Shown: piece after piece, positions 15,998 to 21,724 of the stretch
Position numbering within the stretch: position 1 is the stretch's first letter
How the letters are laid out: the number at the start of each line of letters is the position of its first letter
IMG/VR virus record: IMGVR_UViG_3300046500_000261
Span: 1-21,724 of that record
DNA from: a virus
Reading direction: 5' to 3' (one strand)
DNA length: 21,724 nucleotides
The notes under the pieces: generated by a model
What the model was told of the DNA's origin: nothing
What the model saw: the letters and a program-made list of their open reading frames with translations, nothing else
Database searches by the model: none
Made by a program: the position numbers and the translations under genes

Positions 15998-16992
15998 ACA
16001 CAGACGCTATCCGCAACTTGAACAGCGCCGCGCTCGCGCATTGCAGCGCGGCCGGGCTCGAGTCCTTTTCAATCGAGTGGTGGCCTGAGTTCACGCGGTA
16101 CGTGCTCGAGCACGCGCCCGCGCGTGAGGCCCCACCGCCCGCTACCATCGCGGAACTCATCGCCCTGTTGCAAGAGATTCGCCCCGAGTTCGGCGCGGTC
16201 GGATCGCGTGACGTGGACGTGCGCGCGCAACGGGATCGCATCGACGCGGCTATCCCGGCTCTTGCCGCGCTCGCTACGCCCTTTCAGGCGCGCGTACAGC
16301 CTTGGCTTATGGCCTGCTTTGGCGCGATGATCGCGGGCGACAGAGAGGAGCGCAATCACCGCTTTTTCGAGGAGGCCGGCGAGCTTGTGCAATCGCTCGG
16401 CATGAGCGCGCATGAGGCGCATCAGCTTGTCGATTACGTCTGGAATCGGCCCGTTGGCGAGCCGAATCAGGAAGTGGGCGGCACGATGGTGACGCTCGCG
16501 GCGCTATGCCTTGCCAACGCGCTCGATATGCACGCGGCCGGCGAGACGGAACTCGCGCGCGTGTGGACGAAGGTAGAGCAGATTCGCGCCAAGCAGGCCG
16601 CCAAGCCGAAGCATTCGCCCTTGCCTGAGCACGTCGCGGCCAATCCGGGCGCGGGGTATTGGTATGACCGGGCGCGCGACGAGGGCGAGGCGCCCAATCC
16701 GAGCGACAAGCAAGAGCCTATTGGATATGCGTCGCGGCGCCATCTGGACGGGATGGACGAGAAGCACCCCGCACTTGTCTATCCGAAAAGCGAAGACGAA
16801 TGGACGGTGCCCGTCTATGCCGCACCTCTCGCACAGTCCACAGAGAAAGAACTCGCCAATGCGAGCGACAAGCAACCGCCCCGCCGCTTCACTGACGATC
16901 AGATAGCAGCGTTACGCGTCGCGGCTGATAGTTTGATCGAGCGTTACGCGGCGCCGATCCGCGCCATTCTCAGCGATGCGGAGCACGCATGA
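15994..16992 (+). CDS. MazG-like / DUF550 (dATP/dGTP pyrophosphohydrolase-type) protein
   Basis: Residues about 97-211 match the phage DUF550 family of all-alpha NTP pyrophosphohydrolases. They contain FQARVQPWLMACFGAMIAGD, then EERNHRFFEEAGELVQ with the metal-binding EExxE (126-130). VDYVWNRPVGEPNQEVGGTM (Glu160) and LARVWTKVEQIRAKQAAKP follow. These enzymes split (d)NTPs into NMP and pyrophosphate. In phages they may trim the dNTP pool or favour modified bases. The C-terminal part has a module often seen in phage proteins (PIGYASRRHL through EWTVPVYAAP). The N-terminal ~90 residues are helical and unassigned. The exact substrate cannot be read from the sequence. ATGA overlaps join it to both neighbours. 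Confidence 0.75.
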   Translation: MNTDAIRNLNSAALAHCSAAGLESFSIEWWPEFTRYVLEHAPAREAPPPATIAELIALLQEIRPEFGAVGSRDVDVRAQRDRIDAAIPALAALATPFQARVQPWLMACFGAMIAGDREERNHRFFEEAGELVQSLGMSAHEAHQLVDYVWNRPVGEPNQEVGGTMVTLAALCLANALDMHAAGETELARVWTKVEQIRAKQAAKPKHSPLPEHVAANPGAGYWYDRARDEGEAPNPSDKQEPIGYASRRHLDGMDEKHPALVYPKSEDEWTVPVYAAPLAQSTEKELANASDKQPPRRFTDDQIAALRVAADSLIERYAAPIRAILSDAEHA

Positions 16993-17516
16993 GCCTCGAT
17001 GCAACCGCCCTGCTCGTTGATGAGTTCGTGCATCAGAAGCGCATCACCGTGACGCCCGATGAGCGAGCGCGCCTCGCCGCGCTCGCCTCGTTCGTGCTCG
17101 CGAACGCCGTCATCACGCCCGCGCCCGAGCGCACGGCGCGTCACTGTCAGGCGCCCGGCGCCTACGGCTTTGGCGATATCTGCGCGGCGGCGGCGCGCGA
17201 TGGTGTCGTGTGCCCCGAGGACTCGTGCGACATTGACGAAGGAGTGAGGCCCGCGCTCACCGCTTACGAGAAGCGCATCGCGCCGATCTTGCAAGAGAAC
17301 GCGCGCCGCGCCGCCGACGGTCGCGGCCTGCTCGGGTTGCCGGGCAGAACACTCGCCGAGTACATGGCGGGCTACGGTGATCGTCTCGTGCGCGAGGCGA
17401 GCGCCAAGCGCGGGATTTTCGGTCGGAGGATCGAGCGCACGGAACCATGCGTGCATCCTGAAGGTTGTACGCAGTGCAATTGGTGCGGGTTTCGAGCCGA
17501 GAGCGAGGCCGCGTAA
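16989..17516 (+). CDS. Hypothetical Cys-containing protein (175 aa)
   Basis: The start overlaps the previous stop by ATGA. Central cysteines (HCQAPGAYGFGDIC, then VCPEDSC) and a C-terminal CVHPEGCTQCNWC could form one or two zinc sites. The rest is helical (DERARLAALASFVLANAVI). No family is recognised. Its stop overlaps the ATG of the 29-aa zinc ribbon by one base (TAATG). Confidence 0.6.
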   Translation: MSLDATALLVDEFVHQKRITVTPDERARLAALASFVLANAVITPAPERTARHCQAPGAYGFGDICAAAARDGVVCPEDSCDIDEGVRPALTAYEKRIAPILQENARRAADGRGLLGLPGRTLAEYMAGYGDRLVREASAKRGIFGRRIERTEPCVHPEGCTQCNWCGFRAESEAA

Positions 17517-17605
17517 TGTGCGCGCGGTGCGGCGGCCTCGTGATTTTCGAATGGGATGAGTGGTATGTGTGCGCCCGGTGCGGCGCGACGTGGAGAGACG
17601 AGTGA
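17516..17605 (+). CDS. 29-aa mini zinc-ribbon protein
   Basis: ATG 17516 overlaps the upstream stop by one base (TAATG), and its stop overlaps the next GTG start. The sequence MCARCGGLVIFEWDEWYVCA, followed by RCGATWRDE, has CxxC (2-5) and CxxC (19-22), a minimal zinc ribbon. Conserved Gly after each pair and aromatic residues between them fit a real fold. Position in a tightly coupled operon supports translation despite the size. Role is unknown; such ribbons often bind nucleic acids or proteins. Confidence 0.6.
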   Translation: MCARCGGLVIFEWDEWYVCARCGATWRDE

Positions 17606-17826
17606 GCGAAGAAACGAAAGCCCGCGTTGCTGCGGCCCTGAAAGCCATGCGCGACGGATGCGATCAGAACCCGCACGGAATCGCCGTGTCAATGATCGCC
17701 GGGCACACGCTGAAGGTTAAGAAAGACGGCGCGGGCGCAAAGCGTTGGTCCGTTGACGGGAATGCTTGTTCGCAGTTGGATGCGGCGGCGTTTCTCACTG
17801 AGCGGTTCACAAAGGAGCGGGCGTGA
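17602..17826 (+). CDS. Hypothetical protein (74 aa), GTG start
   Basis: The GTG start at 17602 is chosen because it overlaps the previous stop (GTGA); an in-frame ATG at 17560 lies inside the zinc-ribbon gene. A helix (SEETKARVAAALKAMRDGCD) is followed by a small alpha/beta region with HTLKVKKDGAGAKRWSVDG and a final helix. No family is recognised. The stop overlaps the next GTG. Confidence 0.6.
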   Translation: MSEETKARVAAALKAMRDGCDQNPHGIAVSMIAGHTLKVKKDGAGAKRWSVDGNACSQLDAAAFLTERFTKERA

Positions 17827-18272
17827 GCGAACAGACGCAGATTTTCCTTGTGTACGCCGACACGATGTACGAGGGCAGCTATCCGGTGCGCGCATTCGCG
17901 TCCGAGGAGGCCGCCAACGCGTTCGTGCAGCAATGCCGCGACTATGGCGCCACGAGATTGCAACAGCCGGCTCAGAGCGCGTCTGACGCGGAATGGAATG
18001 TGTACTGGGTGAGAGATAAGGAGTGGGAAACCGCGCACCCGGCCGCGCCTTTCACGCAGCACGACTACAGCGTGAGCCCGCTCGCATACAGCGGCGCGCG
18101 CCCGGATATCGCGCCGCTCGCATGGGCGACAACCTACGAGTGCCCGCCGATCACCACGGCGCGCATTGTCGCGGATATGAATGAGCGCCAGCGCGAGTAT
18201 GTCGTGCGCCACGCCGCGCGGATCGTGGAGCTTGTGCCCGGCCGCGTCATTAAGGGAGCGCCTTTCGCATGA
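17823..18272 (+). CDS. Hypothetical protein (149 aa)
   Basis: The GTG start overlaps the previous stop. The N-terminal ~60 residues show a beta-alpha pattern (IFLVYADTMYEGSYPVRAF and SEEAANAFVQQCRDYG) that recalls phage proteins with a short alpha/beta fold for which no role is known. The middle part has EWNVYWVRDKEWE and the end is helical (NERQREYVVRHAARIVELVP). The stop overlaps the following ATG. Confidence 0.6.
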   Translation: MSEQTQIFLVYADTMYEGSYPVRAFASEEAANAFVQQCRDYGATRLQQPAQSASDAEWNVYWVRDKEWETAHPAAPFTQHDYSVSPLAYSGARPDIAPLAWATTYECPPITTARIVADMNERQREYVVRHAARIVELVPGRVIKGAPFA

Positions 18273-18502
18273 GCACAAAAAGCGACGATCCAAACCTGTT
18301 GACCGCCCTGCTACTCCTGCAAATGGGCCTCGATGGTGGCAACCCCGAGTTCGGCACGCTCGAGGACTATGCGGCGGCGGCGCATTCGTTCGTGCATGTG
18401 CATTGCACCGGCAACCATTCATGGGACAAGGCGCCCGCGATGTTGGCGCGCATTCAGACGGCCGCCGTCGTGCAGGCGGCGGCGCGCGGGCCGCTCGCAT
18501 GA
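18269..18502 (+). CDS. Hypothetical protein (77 aa)
   Basis: ATG 18269 overlaps the previous stop by 4 nt. The product is helical with a short His-rich centre (HSFVHVHCTGNHSW) that could bind a metal ion. The rest (LLTALLLLQMGL at the start, MLARIQTAAVVQAAA at the end) is amphipathic. No family is recognised. The stop overlaps the next ATG. Confidence 0.6.
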   Translation: MSTKSDDPNLLTALLLLQMGLDGGNPEFGTLEDYAAAAHSFVHVHCTGNHSWDKAPAMLARIQTAAVVQAAARGPLA

Positions 18503-18801
18503 GTCAGCACATTTGGGCAACGAACGAGCCGCGCATCGAACTGACAGACAGCCTCGCGGGATGGATCGTCATCAACCTTGCGCGCCGACTGCCCGGCGTA
18601 GCGCATTGGCCCGATGATGCAGAGGAGGGGCTTTCCGCCATCGAACTGAGCGCCCTTGATACGGATGCGCCGCGCGAGCCAAGCGCATTCGCGGAGTATT
18701 GCGCGCGGCGTGGCGAGGTAGGCGACGAGGAGCAGTTGAGACAGGTTCGCGCATTCATCGAGGCGGCGGCGCGAACTGGCGGCGGCGTCACTATCGCGTA
18801 A
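18499..18801 (+). CDS. Hypothetical protein (100 aa), end of the overlapping gene run
   Basis: ATG 18499 overlaps the previous stop. It is acidic and helical (WIVINLARRLPGVAHWPDDA, and EEQLRQVRAFIEAAARTGGG at the end). No family is recognised. It is the last gene before an 83-nt gap with a long stem-loop. Confidence 0.6.
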   Translation: MSQHIWATNEPRIELTDSLAGWIVINLARRLPGVAHWPDDAEEGLSAIELSALDTDAPREPSAFAEYCARRGEVGDEEQLRQVRAFIEAAARTGGGVTIA

Positions 18802-18813
18802 CAGAGCAGTACC

Positions 18814-18860
18814 GGTGCGCTCCCGCCTCTTTCTCGAGCGGCGCGAACAGGGAGCGCACC
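18814..18860 (+). other. Long stem-loop in leader of the 149-aa gene
   Basis: GGTGCGCTCCC (18814-18824) and GGGAGCGCACC (18850-18860) are perfect 11-nt complements with a 25-nt loop. No U-tract follows, so this is not a typical terminator. It ends 24 nt before ATG 18885 and could control RNA stability or processing between the two genes. Confidence 0.55.
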
Positions 18861-18884
18861 ACCCCCAACACAGAGAATCGACGC

Positions 18885-19334
18885 ATGGGCTACTACACGA
18901 AATTTCGCATCGACTGCCACATTAAAGACGAGGCGCCCGAGTCGTTTAAGGACGCGCTCAATCAGCTTGTGAATGTGCGCGCGTGGAGCGATTGGGACAA
19001 CGGCACATACCCGCCGGCGTTCACGCTCGAGCGGGCGCGAACGCCCGAGGGCGAGGCGTATCTCACTGATCAGCGGTATGCGTTCATGGGGAACCCCGAG
19101 GACGAATGCCTTGGCGAGAAAGGCCCTTGGTTTTTCACCGACGGCCGCTTGCGCGTGTGTACCGACGTGAAGGATTACGACGGCGTGATCGACAAGTTTT
19201 GGGCGTGGATAACGCCTTGGATTGTCGAGCCGGCGGGCACCGAAATAGGCGCGTGCAAAGGCGATGATCCAGACGTGCCGAGCCCGGTTATCGTCGGCAT
19301 GAAAGAGCTTGAATTCGGCGCATTTGTCGATTGA
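18885..19334 (+). CDS. Hypothetical MGYYT-type phage protein (149 aa)
   Basis: The start is ATG 18885, with only a weak AGAGA ribosome site. The N-terminus MGYYTKFRIDCHI resembles a group of phage proteins of unknown function that begin MGYYT. The remainder is rich in Trp, Asp and Gly (WSDWDNGTYPPAFTLERA, GPWFFTDGRLRVCTDVKDY) with an alternating strand pattern. It ends the second cassette, 29 nt before a bidirectional terminator. Role is unknown. Confidence 0.7.
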   Translation: MGYYTKFRIDCHIKDEAPESFKDALNQLVNVRAWSDWDNGTYPPAFTLERARTPEGEAYLTDQRYAFMGNPEDECLGEKGPWFFTDGRLRVCTDVKDYDGVIDKFWAWITPWIVEPAGTEIGACKGDDPDVPSPVIVGMKELEFGAFVD

Positions 19335-19363
19335 CGGCTTTACGCATGGTGTAAAGATGGAAA

Positions 19364-19387
19364 AAAGGCCCACGTTTGTGGGCCTTT
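19364..19387. terminator. Bidirectional intrinsic terminator
   Basis: AAAGGCCCAC pairs with GTGGGCCTTT around a GTTT loop, flanked by an A-run and a T-run. It lies between the end of the rightward gene (19334) and the end of the leftward spike gene (19406). It shares the GTTT loop with the terminator at 10554. Confidence 0.85.
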
Positions 19388-19405
19388 CTCTTTGCGCGGC
19401 GTGCG

Positions 19406-20935
19406 TCAGAACGTGTGCAGGTCAACCACACTCCAACCGCCCGGCGTGGAGCCGCCGTTGCGGTGCCAAACCACTTCGATCACGGTTCGCTTGCCGGCCG
19501 CGAGCGTGCCGAGCGTGGCGCCCTCGGCGCTCTTGACCGTGATCGCAAGGTTCGCGGTCGTGCTCGTGCTCGAGTTGTTTTTGATGATCCGAAAGCGCCG
19601 CCCGGTGAATAGTTGCGTGCCCTTCACATTGCCGCCCTGCGGCAGCGTGACCGTGCGCGCGGCGGCCGTAATGGCCTCAAACAGAATGGTCGCCGGCGAG
19701 TCGTGCGAGAGCGTCAGGTTCGCATCGGCCGCGTACTGCGTGCGGCCCAAATCGTTCCAGCTATCCACCGTGACGTACTCGGCCGCATCGCTCGCGCCGC
19801 AATCGGTGAGGATCACGTTCGTCGCCCACGGCACGATGCACTCGCGGAACCGGATTTTGCGTGGCCCGCCGCACTGCGCAACCCATATCGTGCCGGTGTT
19901 GGCGTCATCAATACCGCGAATCGAAAAGAACTTGATATCCATGAAAGAGCGGGCGCCCTCGCACGAGAAAATCGTCGCCGTCACGCCGGTTTCGACGTGC
20001 AGCGTTTCCGTATAAATGTAGTCCGCAAGCAGCACGCCGTTAGGCACTTCGAACAGCTTCTTGTCCTGCGCGTAGTAAGCGCCCTCGAGCGCCCAGTGGC
20101 CGATCACGTGCGTTCCCGACGAGCCGTCGTAAAGCATCCCGACGCCCTTGTTTGCCGAATTGACTTCGATGTTGTCGTACTGGGCGGTCATGGCCTCGTG
20201 AACGAACAGCGTTTCAACCGCCGACTGGCACGAGATATAGAGCCGCGAGAACCGGCAATTGGGCTCACCGGCGGCGCGCTTAATGGTGTTCACGCCGCCC
20301 GCGAAGTCGCCGAACCAGCATTCCTCATAGTGGTTGCCCCACCACAAGGTTAGCGGGGCATTCATGAAATAGTAGAAATTGTTCGCGTTGATATCGCGGA
20401 ACGAGTTGTTGTAGAACGAGGAATCGTCACCGTCCATATCGCAGTAAAACACCGCGCTCGCCGTGGAGCCGGTCTGCATGTTTGCGTATTGGAACGTGAA
20501 TTTCTCGATCAGGCACGAGTGGATAAAGCGCCCTTTCACGCTGAAAATCGGCGTGTTGTTTGCCTTCTGCGTGATGATCGCGCCGCCTCGAGACTCGCCG
20601 TACATATGCACGCCGACGATATCTTTCTCGTCATCGCGGCCAAATAGCAGCGCGGCGGTGAGCGAGTAGTTGGCGTCAGGCCAGAACAGGCCCTTACCCG
20701 GATTGCCGATCACGTCATCGAGCGCGGCCTGCAAGCCCACGGTGTCATCGTTGACGCCATCAGCAACCACGCCCGCATACGAGAGCACTGAGCGCACCGT
20801 AATCGCGCCGCCAGTGTTACCGGTGCCGGCCTCGGCGATTGCCGCGTCCACGTCCGCGAGCATCGCGGGTTGCCACTTTCGAGATTCGAGACTTGTTCCC
20901 ATTGCTATAGCCGGAAGGATGAGGGGTTGCCTCAT
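19406..20935 (-). CDS. Tailspike-like protein with beta-helix (pectate-lyase-3-type) fold
   Basis: After a short N-terminus the 509-aa product has AGVVADGVNDDTVGLQAALD and GLFWPDANYSLTAAL. This is the ADGxxDDTxALQAAL entry motif of right-handed beta-helix depolymerases and spikes. Residues about 110-390 carry beta-helix-like repeats of short strands (CLIEKFTFQYANMQTGS, NNSFRDINANNFYY). The last ~100 residues (PATILFEAITAAARTVTLPQ through GGWSVVDLHTF) look like a trimeric tip or cap. Likely role: binding and perhaps cleaving a host polysaccharide. Catalytic residues cannot be named without structure. Start could be ATG 20935 or 20902; neither has a good ribosome site. A CAGGAAAACGC motif lies 30 nt upstream of 20935. 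Confidence 0.75.
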   Translation of the reverse strand: MRQPLILPAIAMGTSLESRKWQPAMLADVDAAIAEAGTGNTGGAITVRSVLSYAGVVADGVNDDTVGLQAALDDVIGNPGKGLFWPDANYSLTAALLFGRDDEKDIVGVHMYGESRGGAIITQKANNTPIFSVKGRFIHSCLIEKFTFQYANMQTGSTASAVFYCDMDGDDSSFYNNSFRDINANNFYYFMNAPLTLWWGNHYEECWFGDFAGGVNTIKRAAGEPNCRFSRLYISCQSAVETLFVHEAMTAQYDNIEVNSANKGVGMLYDGSSGTHVIGHWALEGAYYAQDKKLFEVPNGVLLADYIYTETLHVETGVTATIFSCEGARSFMDIKFFSIRGIDDANTGTIWVAQCGGPRKIRFRECIVPWATNVILTDCGASDAAEYVTVDSWNDLGRTQYAADANLTLSHDSPATILFEAITAAARTVTLPQGGNVKGTQLFTGRRFRIIKNNSSTSTTANLAITVKSAEGATLGTLAAGKRTVIEVVWHRNGGSTPGGWSVVDLHTF

Positions 20936-20964
20936 TGTCGCGGCGGCGCGCGGCGCGGCGCCCG

Positions 20965-20975
20965 GCGTTTTCCTG
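20965..20975 (-). promoter_or_regulatory. CAGGAAAACGC motif upstream of tailspike
   Basis: The minus strand reads CAGGAAAACGC, which differs from the consensus only at its first base. It lies 30 nt before ATG 20935. Upstream, TTGCTG followed after 18 nt by CATACA could serve as -35 and -10. Confidence 0.45.
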
Positions 20976-21052
20976 TATGGCTATCTGTTTAGGAGAGCAG
21001 CAAAAACATTTCTTGCGGCTCGGAGAGGGTTGAAAGAATCCGCTCGCAAAAA

Positions 21053-21071
21053 GGCCCGCACGAGGCGGGCC
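21053..21071 (-). terminator. Intrinsic terminator after the right-edge fibre gene
   Basis: On the minus strand GGCCCGC and GCGGGCC form a 7-bp stem around CTCGT, followed by a T-run (TTTTTGCG). It lies 27 nt past the stop of the right-edge gene and so ends that leftward transcript. The spike gene downstream must then use its own promoter. Confidence 0.75.
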
Positions 21072-21098
21072 CTTTCTCACATCGACAGCAGCAAAGAC

Positions 21099-21724
21099 TT
21101 AGGCAGCTTGGCCCGGCGTCCAGATTGCCAGCGATTTCGTCTTGTTCCACAACGTGAAGTTGTTGAACGTGTACTTCGCCTTGTCCTGCACGTAGGCCGT
21201 CAGCGTCAACTGGCCCGCGCCGACCGGCACAACGATTTCCTGCGAGAACAGGAAGTCGCCGGTGTTCTGCATCGAGTTCAGCGGGCAGGCGGTTGCCGAG
21301 CCGTCGAACGAGACAGAGATGGTCATGCCGTCACCGAGCACGCCATCGACCGGCACGCCCGAGAGTTCCTCGATGGACACGCGGCCCGTCAGCACGAGCA
21401 CATCGCCCGCTTCGAACGAGTCGGCGCTCTGGTTCACGCCTGCGCCGTACAGCGCATAGCGGCCTTCCTGCACGTTCAGGCTGTACGTCCAGCCCGGCGT
21501 GGTTTCGCTCGCCTCGAGCCAGTTGCTCGAGAACACCGGGGCTTGCGCCGGCTGAATCGCGGCGGTCACGCCGGTGTTCAGGTTCGGATACCAGAACAGC
21601 GGTTCGTTCGGGTTGCTGGTCGTCGGCAGCGTGAACGTGCCGTTGCGCAGCAGGTTGTGCCCTTGGTTTTCGTCCGTCTCAGCGACAGCCGAGACATACG
21701 GGCGGCCGACGTATGCCGACAGGT
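21099..21724 (-). CDS. C-terminal part of a second fibre, paralogous to the collagen-SGNH fibre end (5' end outside window)
   Basis: The frame is open from the right edge to the stop at 21099, giving 207 visible residues. The first visible part (LSAYVGRPYVSAVAETDENQ, then NLLRNGTF) and the last part (NTGDFLFSQEIVVPVGAGQL and KAKYTFNNFTLWNKT) align with the C-terminus of the 972-aa fibre. The matching segments there are [34 protein letters not shown] and [15 protein letters not shown]. This makes it very likely that an SGNH domain, perhaps with collagen-like repeats, lies just outside the window. A GTG at 21569 is in frame but is internal, not the start. Role: receptor binding or surface-sugar modification. 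Confidence 0.7.
   Translation of the reverse strand, partial: LSAYVGRPYVSAVAETDENQGHNLLRNGTFTLPTTSNPNEPLFWYPNLNTGVTAAIQPAQAPVFSSNWLEASETTPGWTYSLNVQEGRYALYGAGVNQSADSFEAGDVLVLTGRVSIEELSGVPVDGVLGDGMTISVSFDGSATACPLNSMQNTGDFLFSQEIVVPVGAGQLTLTAYVQDKAKYTFNNFTLWNKTKSLAIWTPGQAA

Noticed and set aside
21099-21569. A complete 156-aa gene starting at GTG 21569
   Set aside because: The same frame stays open to the right edge and the upstream residues match the 972-aa fibre, so the GTG is internal.

Overview
This window is a stretch of a GC-rich tailed-phage (or prophage) genome. The tail genes point to a contractile-tailed (myovirus-type) phage: a T4 gp25-like baseplate wedge protein, a baseplate J/gp6-like protein, a tail-protein-I-like protein and a tail-collar fibre lie in the order known from P2, Mu and T4. 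GC content, codon choice and protein style suggest a Burkholderia-like betaproteobacterial host. That host call is an inference from composition; no host gene is visible. I see no tRNA, integrase, IS element or CRISPR array.

The layout is strikingly modular. Virion genes run leftward (minus strand) and accessory genes run rightward (plus strand) in two cassettes. (1) 1-6902, minus: gp25-like > J/gp6-like > I-like (with an apparent inserted sugar-binding-type domain) > putative prohead-protease/scaffold-like protein > two unknown proteins > tail fibre, which runs off the left edge. (2) 7050-10551, plus: ten small genes, including a Cys-rich protein, a mini HTH protein, two winged-helix proteins, a 241-aa protein ending in a sliding-clamp-binding-like tail, and a DUF4160/DUF2442 toxin-antitoxin-like pair. 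(3) 10584-13894, minus: a small beta-rich protein and a 972-aa collagen-like fibre carrying an SGNH esterase. (4) 14278-19334, plus: fifteen small genes, with four tiny membrane proteins first, then a run of mostly stop/start-overlapping genes that includes a MazG/DUF550-type nucleotide pyrophosphohydrolase and a 29-residue zinc ribbon. (5) 19406-20935, minus: a beta-helix tailspike. (6) 21099-right edge, minus: the end of another fibre whose C-terminus is homologous to that of the 972-aa fibre.

Two promoter styles fit this layout. Leftward virion units carry a recurring TAGGAAAACGC motif 30-60 nt before their start codons, and one rightward gene (15135) carries it too. Two rightward units begin from sigma70-like promoters that share an identical 15-mer, AACGTGAGCGCATAC, in the spacer/-10 region. 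The convergent junctions between rightward cassettes and leftward fibre genes carry bidirectional hairpin terminators with the same GTTT loop. The simplest reading is a host-polymerase early programme for accessory genes and a motif-driven late programme for virion genes. It is unusual that accessory cassettes are inserted between individual receptor-binding modules. The window thus encodes at least four candidate adsorption proteins (collar fibre, collagen-SGNH fibre, beta-helix spike and a truncated SGNH-like fibre) plus the sugar-binding-type insert in the baseplate.
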